From Anaerolinea sp. (lineage in GTDB: Bacteria; Chloroflexota; Anaerolineae; Anaerolineales; Anaerolineaceae), in the NCBI GenBank assembly GCA_029975965.1, contig JARKOV010000110.1:1-14617 (forward strand): DNA of 14,617 nt. Direction: 5' to 3'. Below the pieces are notes generated by a model, which did no database searches, was not told the DNA's origin, and saw only the letters and a program-made list of their open reading frames with translations. The position numbers were made by a program, and so were the translations under genes. Below, one piece after another: positions 1 to 6,538 of the stretch. Positions within the stretch are counted from its first letter, which is position 1. Each line of letters opens with the position of its first letter.

Positions 1-40
1 CGAATATCATCCCCCTGCGGGACCCCCGACCTCGGCCAAC

Positions 41-71
41 AAAAAAGCTGACAGCAGAAAGCCGTCAGCTT
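41..71 (-). terminator. Terminator copy in repeat unit 1
   Basis: On the minus strand an 8-bp stem AAGCTGAC/GTCAGCTT is followed by a T-run. It is a copy of the tRNA-Val terminator with a fully paired stem, unlike the tRNA-proximal copy, which has one G-T pair. Confidence 0.7.
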
Positions 72-131
72 CGTGTGGGCGCGGAGGGACTCGAATATCA
101 TCCCCCTGCGGGACCCCCGACCTCGGCCAAC

Positions 132-162
132 AAAAAAGCTGACAGCAGAAAGCCGTCAGCTT
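132..162 (-). terminator. Terminator copy in repeat unit 2
   Basis: Same hairpin and T-run as in unit 1, 91 bp away. It would act as a backup stop for read-through from the tRNA gene. Confidence 0.7.
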
Positions 163-224
163 CGTGTGGGCGCGGAGGAACTCGAATATCATCCCCCCTG
201 AGGGGACCCCCGACCTCGGCTAAC

Positions 225-255
225 AAAAAAGCCGACAGCAGAAAGCCGTCAGCTT
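225..255 (-). terminator. Intrinsic terminator of tRNA-Val
   Basis: Starting five bases after the tRNA discriminator base, the minus strand reads AAGCTGAC, an 11-base loop, then GTCGGCTT and six T in a row. The stem is 8 bp with one G-T wobble. Its place directly behind the tRNA makes it the primary terminator. Confidence 0.85.
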
Positions 256-259
256 CGTG

Positions 260-333
260 TGGGCGCGGAGGGACTCGAACCCCCGACCTCGTGTGTGTGA
301 TACACGCGCTCTAACCAACTGAGCCACGCGCCC
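260..333 (-). tRNA. tRNA-Val (anticodon CAC)
   Basis: The minus strand folds as a full 74-base cloverleaf. The acceptor stem is GGGCGCG/CGCGCCC with discriminator A. The D-arm is GCTC/GAGC around AGTTGGTTA. The anticodon stem is CGTGT/ACACG with loop ATCACAC, giving U33 and anticodon CAC, which reads the valine codon GTG. The T-arm is GGGGG/CCCTC around TTCGAGT. Position 32 is A rather than the usual pyrimidine, so the anticodon call rests on U33 and stem pairing. CCA is not encoded and must be added after transcription. A promoter lies just upstream and a terminator just downstream, so it is a single-gene unit. Confidence 0.93.
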
Positions 334-345
334 GAGTGTGCCCGG

Positions 346-374
346 ATTATAGCAGAACAGCCCGGGCTTGACAA
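346..374 (-). promoter_or_regulatory. Sigma70-type promoter of tRNA-Val
   Basis: On the minus strand TTGTCA (369-374) and TATAAT (346-351) are separated by 17 bases, and TGC before the -10 makes it an extended -10. The predicted start near 339 is about six bases before the mature tRNA 5' end. The spacer contains the palindrome AGCCCGGGCT, which may be incidental. The promoter begins only 12 bases after the pstB stop. Confidence 0.85.
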
Positions 375-386
375 GAGAATTCCCGG

Positions 387-1142
387 CTACCCAAACCGGC
401 CGGTGACGTAATCCGAGGTGCGCTGATCTTTGGGGTTGACGAAAAGCGTTTTCCCCTCGCCGGTCTCGACCAGCTCGCTCTGCAGAAAGAAGGCGGCGAA
501 ATCGGCCATGCGCGCCGCCTGCTGCACGTTGTGCGGCACCCAAAGAATGGTGTAGCGGTCCTTGATCTCGTGCATCAGCCCCTCGATGCGCGCCGTGGAG
601 ACCGGGTCGAGCGCCGAGGTCGGCTCGTCGAGCATGATCACCTCCGGTTCGAGGGCAAAGACCCGCGCCAGGCACAGGCGCTGTTGCTGCCCACCCGAGA
701 TGGCGGTGGCGGGGTCGTGCAGCCGGTCGTAGACTTCGTCCCACAGCACCGCCCGCTTGAGCGCCTGCTCGACCGCCTCGTCCAGGCGGCTCTTGCGCCG
801 CTCGCCCATCAGCTCGAGCGGATAGCTGACGTTCTGGTAGATCGTCATCGGCAGCACCACCGGGCGCGAGAAAACCATGCCCACCTTGCGGCGCAGCTCG
901 ACCACGTCCACGCGCGGGTCGAGGATATTTTCACCGTTAAAAAGAATCTGCCCGGAGGTCTCGGCCACGTCGGCCAGGTCGTTGAGCCGGTTGATCGCCC
1001 GCAGCAAGGTGGATTTTCCCCCGCCCGCCGGGCCAAAGAGCACCGTCACCTCGTTCGCGCGGATCGAGAGGTTGATGTCGTGCAGGCTCTCCACCCCGTC
1101 GGAGTAACGGATGCTGAAGTGGTCAATGACGATCTTATCCAT
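387..1142 (-). CDS. pstB: Phosphate ABC transporter ATP-binding protein PstB
   Basis: This 251-residue ATPase powers phosphate import through the PstC-PstA channel on the cytoplasmic face. Visible motifs are Walker A GPAGGGKST (37-45), the ABC signature SGGQQ (149-153), Walker B VIMLDE (168-173) and the switch histidine H204. The tail NPKDQRTSDYVTGRFG is diagnostic of PstB. Two residues are unusual: the Q-loop has Ser92 (FSRP) where PstB normally has Gln, and the switch motif is VPHN rather than VTHN. The ATG is three bases after the pstA stop, so translation is probably coupled. It is the last gene of the operon; phoU, which often follows, is absent and the tRNA-Val promoter comes next. Confidence 0.95.
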   Translation of the reverse strand: MDKIVIDHFSIRYSDGVESLHDINLSIRANEVTVLFGPAGGGKSTLLRAINRLNDLADVAETSGQILFNGENILDPRVDVVELRRKVGMVFSRPVVLPMTIYQNVSYPLELMGERRKSRLDEAVEQALKRAVLWDEVYDRLHDPATAISGGQQQRLCLARVFALEPEVIMLDEPTSALDPVSTARIEGLMHEIKDRYTILWVPHNVQQAARMADFAAFFLQSELVETGEGKTLFVNPKDQRTSDYVTGRFG

Positions 1143-1145
1143 GCC

Positions 1146-2006
1146 TCACCACATCCGGCGCGCCCGCGCCCGCTGGCGGATCAGCGTGGCGATCAGGTTC
1201 ATGCCCAGCACGAACACCAGCAGCACCAGCACGGTGCCGTACTGGATCTGCACCGGCATGCCCGGCACAGAGGTCGAGATGACAAAAATGTGGTACGGCA
1301 GCGCCATGGTGGCGTCCATCGGCGAGACCGGCAGCCGCGGCAGGAAAAAGGCCGCCCCGGTGAAGAGGATGGGGGCCGTCTCGCCCGCGGCGCGCTCCAG
1401 GCCCAGGATCACCCCGGTGATGATGCCCGGCATGGCCTGCGGCAGGACGATGCGCCAGACCGTCTGCCAGCGCGTCGCACCCAACCCGACGCTGACCGTG
1501 CGGAAGGCTTGCGGTACGCTGCGCAAGGCTTCCTCGGCGGTCGAGATGATCACCGGTAGGGTCATAATCGAGAGCGTCAGCGAAGCGGCCAGAATGCTGG
1601 TGCCGAATTTGAGGAAGAGCACGAACAGCCCCAGCCCGAACAGGCCGTACACCACCGAAGGGATGCCTGCAAGGTTGATGATCGCGATGCGAATCAGGCG
1701 CGTCCAGAAGTTGTCGGGGGCATACTCCGAGATGTAGATGGCGGCGGCAATGCCCAGCGGCACCGAGAAGATCGCCGTGCCCAGGGTCAGGTAAAAAGTA
1801 CCGATGATGGCGGGAAGAATCCCGCCCTGGCGCATCCCGTCGCGCGGCATGGCGCTGAGGAACTCCCAGGAAATCGCCGGCGCGCCTTTGACCACGATGT
1901 AGAGGATGATCGCCACCACGGGCAGCACGGTCAGAAAGCTGATCAGGCGCAGCAGGTTGAAGCCAAGGATTTGCTTGAGGCGTTCCTTGTTCAGCGCACG
2001 GTTCAT
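1146..2006 (-). CDS. pstA: Phosphate ABC transporter permease PstA
   Basis: A 286-residue inner-membrane permease that pairs with PstC to form the phosphate channel. It has a hydrophobic helix near residues 20-40, several more across the protein, and a permease coupling (EAA-type) loop with VGLGATRWQTVWRIVLP. The motif LERAAGETAPILFTG is typical of PstA. The ATG is preceded by GAGGGAA at good spacing, and that ribosome site overlaps the end of pstC, whose stop lies seven bases upstream. Basic residues at the C-terminus (RQRARARRMW) suit a cytoplasmic end. Length is normal for the family. Confidence 0.95.
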   Translation of the reverse strand: MNRALNKERLKQILGFNLLRLISFLTVLPVVAIILYIVVKGAPAISWEFLSAMPRDGMRQGGILPAIIGTFYLTLGTAIFSVPLGIAAAIYISEYAPDNFWTRLIRIAIINLAGIPSVVYGLFGLGLFVLFLKFGTSILAASLTLSIMTLPVIISTAEEALRSVPQAFRTVSVGLGATRWQTVWRIVLPQAMPGIITGVILGLERAAGETAPILFTGAAFFLPRLPVSPMDATMALPYHIFVISTSVPGMPVQIQYGTVLVLLVFVLGMNLIATLIRQRARARRMW

Positions 2007-2013
2007 CGTTCCC

Positions 2014-2949
2014 TCACGATAGCACCCGCTCGGCGCGAGACCGCCCGCGCAGGCTGACCGACGAAGCGACGATGTTCACACCCAACGAGAGCAGGAACAA
2101 GACGATCCCGATGAAGAAGAGCACCTCGTAGTGCAGGCTGCCGTTCGCCACCTCGCCCATTTCCGAAGCGATGGTGGCGGTCATGGTGCGCACCGGCATG
2201 AACAGCGCATTGAGCCCCTCCGGCAAGATCGGCGCGTTGCCGGTGACCATCATCACCGCCATCGTCTCGCCGATCGAGCGCCCCACGCCCAGCATCACCG
2301 CGGTCAGGATGCCCGAACGCGCCGCCGGGACAGTCACCCCCCAGATCACCTGCCAGCGCGTCGCACCCAGCGCCAGCGCTCCCTGGCGGTAGCCGACCGG
2401 TACCGTATTCAGCGCGTCCTCGGTGATCGAGACAATCGTGGGGGTGGCGATGAGCGCCAGCAGCACCGCGCCCGAGAAAGCCGAGAGCCCGGTCGGCAGG
2501 TCCAACAGGCGGCGCAGGAAAGGCGCCGCCACCTGGATGCCCAGGAAGCCCAGCACCACCGAGGGCAGCCCGGCAAGGATCTCGATCAACGGCTTGATCA
2601 GGTTGTTCAGCCAGGGCGGGGCGACCTCGGAGAGAAACACGCTCGTCCCCACGCCCAGCGGAATCGCCATCAGCAGTGCGCCGGCGGTCACCATCAGCGA
2701 GCCGTAAAGCAGGGGGAGGATCGAGAAATAACCTTCGATCGGGTACCAGCGCTCGCCGAACAGGCTGCTCAACGGCACGTCTCCCAGCGCAGGCAGGCCC
2801 TCGCGCATCAGGAAGAGGAAGATCAACATCACAAAGAGAATGCTCGAATAACCGGAGACCTTGATCACCAGGTTGATGATCCATTCGGGGCGCTGTTTGC
2901 TAGGAGTCTGGGCTGTGGTTGCCATACGCGGGTTCGGTCTCAGATCCAC
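2014..2949 (-). CDS. pstC: Phosphate ABC transporter permease PstC
   Basis: The partner permease of PstA, 311 residues if translation begins at the GTG at 2949. An ATG at 2925 (MATTAQ) would give 303 residues. Neither has a strong ribosome site, so the start is unsettled; the GTG is two bases after the pstS stop and may be coupled. A cytoplasmic N-terminus leads to a first helix near residues 35-48. The coupling loop reads ALALGATRWQVIWGVTVP and is followed by GRSIGETMAVMMVTGN, both characteristic of PstC. Gene order and tight spacing place it in the pst operon. Confidence 0.94.
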   Translation of the reverse strand: MDLRPNPRMATTAQTPSKQRPEWIINLVIKVSGYSSILFVMLIFLFLMREGLPALGDVPLSSLFGERWYPIEGYFSILPLLYGSLMVTAGALLMAIPLGVGTSVFLSEVAPPWLNNLIKPLIEILAGLPSVVLGFLGIQVAAPFLRRLLDLPTGLSAFSGAVLLALIATPTIVSITEDALNTVPVGYRQGALALGATRWQVIWGVTVPAARSGILTAVMLGVGRSIGETMAVMMVTGNAPILPEGLNALFMPVRTMTATIASEMGEVANGSLHYEVLFFIGIVLFLLSLGVNIVASSVSLRGRSRAERVLS

Positions 2950-2951
2950 TC

Positions 2952-3833
2952 TCAGCGAACGACGGGCACAAAGCCCAACTCGACCACGATCTCCTGCGCC
3001 GCAGAGGAGACGATCCAGTCCAGGTAATCCTGGATGGCCTGACCGGCTGAGCGGTTGGTGTACATGTACAGGTCGCGCGAAACGGGGTATTCACCTGAGT
3101 TCACCGTCTCGACGGAAGGGATGACGTACGGCTGTCCCGCCCCGCTGGCCACTGCCAGCACTTTCACCTCGGGGATGACGTAGCCCAGGCCGTCGTACCC
3201 GATCGCGTTCGGATTGTCGCGCACTTCGGCGATGATCCCTTCGGATGAAGGCAGCAGGAGCGTGTGGGTCGAGAAGAGGTTCTTGCTCTCCTTATCGCCC
3301 AGGCGCACCACCTCCTCGAGGAAGTAAACGTGCGTCCCGGAGTTGGTCTCGCGCGACAGGCAAACGATCGGGCGATCTTCGCCGCCCACCTCCTGCCAGT
3401 TGGTGATCTCGCCGCGGTAGATCAGCGAGATCTGCTCCAGGCTGAGCCGGTCGACCGGGTTCTCCGGGTTGACGATCACTGCGATCGCGTCGCGCGCGAT
3501 GACGTGCTCCACCGGCTCCACCCCTTTGGCCTGCGCCTCGGCGATCTCCTCGGCCTTCATCGCCCGCGAGGCGTTAGCGATGTCCACCGTCCCGTCGATC
3601 AGGGCGGTGATCCCCGTCCCCGAGCCGCCGCCAGTGACCGAGATGCGCACGTCGGGGTGCTCTTGTTGGTACTGCTCGGCCCAGGCCAGCGCCAGGTTGA
3701 CGATCGTGTCGGAGCCTTTGTTTTGAATGTAGACCGAGGATTGGCCGGAAGAGGACGCCGCGGCGCTGGAAGGCGCGCAACCGGAGAGGGCTAGGACGGC
3801 GATGGCGCACAGAATGGGGATTAACCGTTTCAT
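2952..3833 (-). CDS. pstS: Phosphate-binding lipoprotein PstS
   Basis: A 293-residue extracytoplasmic phosphate receptor that delivers phosphate to PstCA. The N-terminus MKRLIPILCAIAVLALSGC is a lipoprotein signal with lipobox LSGC, so Cys19 should be lipidated. It is followed by a Ser/Ala-rich linker (20-33). Ligand-loop motifs are GSDT (40-43), GGGSGTG (68-74) and RETNSGTH; the phrase VDIANASR is also typical of PstS. It is the first gene of the operon. The ATG has no Shine-Dalgarno sequence and lies nine bases from a TATAAT, suggesting leaderless translation. Lipid anchoring suits a cell without a classic periplasm, or an outer-leaflet anchor. Confidence 0.94.
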   Translation of the reverse strand: MKRLIPILCAIAVLALSGCAPSSAAASSSGQSSVYIQNKGSDTIVNLALAWAEQYQQEHPDVRISVTGGGSGTGITALIDGTVDIANASRAMKAEEIAEAQAKGVEPVEHVIARDAIAVIVNPENPVDRLSLEQISLIYRGEITNWQEVGGEDRPIVCLSRETNSGTHVYFLEEVVRLGDKESKNLFSTHTLLLPSSEGIIAEVRDNPNAIGYDGLGYVIPEVKVLAVASGAGQPYVIPSVETVNSGEYPVSRDLYMYTNRSAGQAIQDYLDWIVSSAAQEIVVELGFVPVVR

Positions 3834-3842
3834 CGTTTAGAA

Positions 3843-3892
3843 ATTATAACCGTGATTAAGAACCGGTTAACCGCGTTAACCTGCTCTTAACC
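3843..3892 (-). promoter_or_regulatory. pst operon promoter with Pho-box-like repeats
   Basis: On the minus strand a perfect TATAAT lies at 3843-3848, but no TTGACA-like -35 is present. In its place are copies of GGTTAA beginning (5' end) at 3892, 3881 and 3872, followed by GGTT at 3864 and GGTTAT at 3851. The first two are 11 bases apart, the spacing known for PhoB and PhoP direct repeats. A strong -10 with repeats in place of the -35 is the usual layout of activator-dependent Pho promoters. The element assignment is inference; the repeats are visible. Confidence 0.55.
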
Positions 3893-3955
3893 TTTATGTT
3901 CAACTCCGGCTGATCAGCCCAACGTGCTCCCATCAACCTTAAAAATTCCGCTCGG

Positions 3956-3971
3956 TGTGAAATATTTCACA
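3956..3971. promoter_or_regulatory. Perfect CRP/FNR-type palindrome
   Basis: TGTGAAATATTTCACA is a perfect 16-base palindrome of the form TGTGA-N6-TCACA, the consensus for CRP-family regulators in other bacteria. It lies in the divergent region between pstS and the secreted-protein gene, centred about 130 bases from the pstS start and about 224 bases from the other start. Which gene it controls cannot be read from the sequence. Confidence 0.55.
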
Positions 3972-3987
3972 GCAAAATCCGTTGTAT

Positions 3988-4004
3988 TTAACAAGACCGT
4001 TAAG
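3988..4004 (+). promoter_or_regulatory. Possible second Pho-box-like pair
   Basis: TTAACA, five bases, then GTTAAG gives two half-sites 11 bases apart on the plus strand, like a Firmicute PhoP box. It could serve the downstream secreted-protein gene or act at a distance on pst. The surrounding 3900-4060 stretch is AT-rich and has several weak -10-like sequences but no convincing complete promoter. Confidence 0.3.
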
Positions 4005-4067
4005 GGGAAAAATATCGGTTTTGGTCGAATATTATAACTGAATAAATAACCACAATATTACCGGTTG

Positions 4068-4151
4068 CCTTGGTATGGCGCTTTTCGGCGCCAAGGAAAG
4101 GAGGTGCGCTGTTCGCCTGTAACGGGCCGGGTGCAATTTTTACCCATCGGC
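4068..4151 (+). promoter_or_regulatory. Structured 5' leader of the secreted-protein gene
   Basis: Three consecutive hairpins can be drawn. The first (4068-4096) closes with CCTTGG/CCAAGG or, alternatively, GGCGC/GCGCC. The second (4103-4118) is a bulged stem around CTGTT. The third (4126-4151) is GCCG-GGT paired to ACC-CGGC with a U-rich loop. The leader ends about 36 bases before the start codon, which has its own ribosome site (AAGGGGAG). I do not recognise a named riboswitch class; c-di-GMP, fluoride, cobalamin and TPP core motifs were looked for and not seen. It may be a cis-regulatory RNA. Confidence 0.35.
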
Positions 4152-4187
4152 TTGAAACAATCGGTTTTGTAAAGAATAAGGGGAGTC

Positions 4188-6323
4188 ATGAAAAAGACTA
4201 TTCTTTTCACCACGCTCGCGCTTGCCTGCCTGTTGCTGTTCGGCCTGACCGGCACAGTGATGGCTGGAGATGTTACAACGACTGGAGAGGTAAACGACCA
4301 GAGCGGAAATGGGATTGTTCCGATTTACGTAGCAGGCAATCCATCCTGTTCCGATCTTGGTTATCCACACGGTTATAAGTTCGATGTATTCTATACCGAT
4401 GGTACGGCCAATACCCATCCACTTGGCTTGGGCACTGTTTCGTGGACGAGTGACGGCACGTATGTGGATTGGACATCGACTTTTGGCGTCGACGCGGTGA
4501 TCGTGAAAGGCGGTCCTAATGCCAATTCGTACGTCTACGACCCACCGACCGAGTCTTTTGGCGACACCGGCCTGCATTCACCAATCAACAAAGACGATCC
4601 CTACGGACTGAGCCACGTCGAATTCTGCTACGACTACGAGGTGCAGGTCAGCAAGACCGCCGAGACCAGCTACACCCGCAAGTACAAATGGACGATCGAC
4701 AAGTCGGTCACCCCTGAAACGCACGACCTTTTCAGGGGCGATTCGGCCGATTCGACCTACACCGTAGCGGTGGAAAAGATCGTCACGGAGTACGACTTCA
4801 AAGTCACCGGCACGATCACCATTGTCAACCCGGATCCCACCTACAAGGCGACCATAACCGAGGTGAAAGATGTGCTGCCTGGCGGGACGAATATTTCGGT
4901 CAACTGCGGGGTGAGCTTCCCGTACGAGCTGGCCTCCAAAGGCACACTGACCTGCTCCTACTCAGCGGATCTTCCGGACAAGGACGCGCGGGTCAACACT
5001 GCGACCGTGACCACGACCGGCAAAGTGGGCTGCGGCAGCGGCGTCAAAGATGTGATCTTCGGCGATCCGACGACGGTAGTTGGGTATGCCAGCATCCACG
5101 TCGACGACAGCAACGGCGGCAGTTGGGAATTTAACGACACCGGGTCGGTCAGCTACACGAAAACATTCGCCTGCGACAAAGACAAGGGCACGCACGACAA
5201 CACCGCCACCATCCGCGAAACCGGCGCGAAGGACGACGCGAGTGTCAGCGTGAATTGCTATGCGTTGGAGGTGACCAAAGACGCCTACACCTCGCACAAG
5301 CGCACCTGGGATTGGACGGTGGATAAATCCGCCGACCAGACCGCGCTGACCCTCTCCATCGGACAGCAGTTCCTGGTCCATTACACCGTCGCGCTTGGCG
5401 CTGCCTCCACCGACAGCGACTGGAAGGTCAAGGGATTGATCACGATCAAGAACCCCGCTCCCATCGAAGCCAAACTCGACGCCACACTCACCGAAGTCAG
5501 CGATCTCGTCAGCCCAGACATTGCCGCCACCGTGGACTGCGCCGGGGCGGAATTCCCGTTCACCCTGAAAGCCGGGGAATCTCTGTATTGCGGGTACGAA
5601 GCCAACCTGCCCGACGCTTCAGAGCGCACCAACACCGCCACCGCCGTGCTGCAGAACAAGCCCAGCGGCACCACCAACTTCAGCGGCACCGCGCAGGTCG
5701 CATTCGGCGCGCCCACCGAGATCGATGAGTGCGTCGCCGTGACCGACGATCTCTACGGGGCTCTGGGAGAGGTCTGCGCTTCCGGGTTACCCAAGAGCTT
5801 CGAATACTCTCGCTACGTGGGTCCTTACGACGTCTGCGGCGATTACCAGGTGAAAAACACCGCCACGGCCGTAACCAACGACACTGAAAAACAGATCGAG
5901 GACTTTTGGACGTTGGATGTTCACGTGCCGTGCCTCTGCGGCTGCACGCTGACGCCAGGCTACTGGAAGACCCACAGCATCTTCGGCCCCGCCCCCTACG
6001 ACGACACCTGGGCGCTGATTGGCGAAAACACGCCCTTCTTTATGAGCGGGCAGACCTGGTACGGCGCGCTGTGGACCAACCCGGCCGGCGGCAACGCCTA
6101 CTGGATCCTCGCCCACGCCTACATCGCCGCGAAGCTCAACATCCTCAACGGTGCAGATCCAACGGTCGTCACCGCCCAACTGGCCCAGGCCGAAGCCTTC
6201 TTCAACGCCTACAAGCCGACCGACAAACTCAGCAAGACCCTGCGCGCCGACATCATCGCGCTGGCGGGCTGGCTGGACGCCTACAACAACGGCTACATCG
6301 GCCCCGGGCACTGCTCCGAATGA
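4188..6323 (+). CDS. Secreted repeat protein with TPGYWKTH C-terminal domain
   Basis: A 711-residue exported protein of unknown function. Residues 1-26 are a Sec signal peptide (positive start, hydrophobic core, cleavage after VMA). Residues ~27-150 form an N-domain containing NPSCSDL, VDAVIVKGGPNANSYVYDP and LSHVEFCYD, a pattern common in bacterial secreted proteins. A duplicated pair follows: A1 (151-299) and A2 (358-511) share K-W-T-I/V-D-K-S, an I-T-I-x-N-P strand and LPD..RxNTATV; B1 (300-357) and B2 (512-582) share a weaker Cys-containing beta pattern. The C-domain (583-711) starts CLCGCTLTPGYWKTH. No membrane helix or sorting signal follows, so it is released or held non-covalently. 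Start chosen at the ATG with AAGGGGAG. The first ~300 bases are more AT-rich than the rest. It stands alone. Confidence 0.85.
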   Translation: MKKTILFTTLALACLLLFGLTGTVMAGDVTTTGEVNDQSGNGIVPIYVAGNPSCSDLGYPHGYKFDVFYTDGTANTHPLGLGTVSWTSDGTYVDWTSTFGVDAVIVKGGPNANSYVYDPPTESFGDTGLHSPINKDDPYGLSHVEFCYDYEVQVSKTAETSYTRKYKWTIDKSVTPETHDLFRGDSADSTYTVAVEKIVTEYDFKVTGTITIVNPDPTYKATITEVKDVLPGGTNISVNCGVSFPYELASKGTLTCSYSADLPDKDARVNTATVTTTGKVGCGSGVKDVIFGDPTTVVGYASIHVDDSNGGSWEFNDTGSVSYTKTFACDKDKGTHDNTATIRETGAKDDASVSVNCYALEVTKDAYTSHKRTWDWTVDKSADQTALTLSIGQQFLVHYTVALGAASTDSDWKVKGLITIKNPAPIEAKLDATLTEVSDLVSPDIAATVDCAGAEFPFTLKAGESLYCGYEANLPDASERTNTATAVLQNKPSGTTNFSGTAQVAFGAPTEIDECVAVTDDLYGALGEVCASGLPKSFEYSRYVGPYDVCGDYQVKNTATAVTNDTEKQIEDFWTLDVHVPCLCGCTLTPGYWKTHSIFGPAPYDDTWALIGENTPFFMSGQTWYGALWTNPAGGNAYWILAHAYIAAKLNILNGADPTVVTAQLAQAEAFFNAYKPTDKLSKTLRADIIALAGWLDAYNNGYIGPGHCSE

Positions 6324-6356
6324 CGTGAAGAGGATTTATAGGTAGCAAGAATCAAT

Positions 6357-6404
6357 AGGGGCGGTTCGCACTCCTTCGGGTACACCAAGGTGCGAACCGC
6401 CCCT
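6357..6404. repeat. Perfect 15-bp inverted repeat, REP-like or bidirectional terminator
   Basis: AGGGGCGGTTCGCAC (6357-6371) is exactly complementary to GTGCGAACCGCCCCT (6390-6404), with an 18-base loop in which CTT and AAG can extend the stem. It lies 34 bases after the stop of the secreted-protein gene, between convergent genes, so it may end transcription although no T-run follows. From memory, GGGGCGG...CCGCCCC palindromes are common dispersed repeats in some Chloroflexota and cyanobacterial genomes; that identity is inference. Confidence 0.75.
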
Positions 6405-6488
6405 CCGATAGGATTAGCACATCCGCCGCGCGCCGGCAGCTCATTTTGGCTAAATTCCCCTCACCCGCTTCATGAGAGAGGCAATGAG

Positions 6489-6513
6489 AAAAAAGACCAG
6501 GCAGGGCAGCCTG
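6489..6513 (-). terminator. Probable terminator of the membrane phosphodiesterase gene
   Basis: On the minus strand CAGGC, six bases, GCCTG is followed by GTC and six T. An alternative longer stem pairs 6531-6536 with 6497-6502. It starts 25 bases after the stop codon of the gene ending at 6539. The stem is short, hence moderate confidence. Confidence 0.55.
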
Positions 6514-6538
6514 CTCTACATCTCTGACTGGCCTGGCA

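Larger units (their letters stand above)
1..275 (-). repeat. Tandem array of tRNA-3'-end plus terminator units (3 copies)
   Basis: Three head-to-tail units occupy 1-91, 92-182 and 183-275 (91, 91 and 93 bp). Units 1 and 2 differ at one base that I can see. Read on the minus strand, each unit has the tRNA-Val terminator hairpin, then a short linker, then a copy of the last ~30 bases of tRNA-Val. In every copy the tRNA piece is split inside its T-loop by an insertion, CCCGCAGGGGGATGATAT in units 1 and 2 and two bases longer in unit 3. The array abuts the intact tRNA gene and runs to the window edge, so its full length is unknown. It looks like repeated duplication of a tRNA end, or relics at a tRNA attachment site; the sequence alone does not decide. 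Confidence 0.9.

Noticed and set aside
74..130. Additional tRNA genes in the repeat units
   Set aside because: Only the 3' part of the tRNA is present and the T-loop is interrupted; no D-arm or anticodon arm can be formed.
1..275. CRISPR array
   Set aside because: The repeated unit is ~91 bp with no variable spacers, and its content is explained as tRNA end plus terminator.
75..314. Small protein reading across the repeats and tRNA
   Set aside because: It is an open frame through tRNA and terminator sequence, with the usual spurious GRGGTRTPDL-type peptide.
531..1559. 342-residue open frame antisense to pstB and pstA
   Set aside because: Composition is His/Arg/Asp-rich as expected for an antisense shadow in GC-rich DNA; the opposite strand encodes clear Pst proteins.
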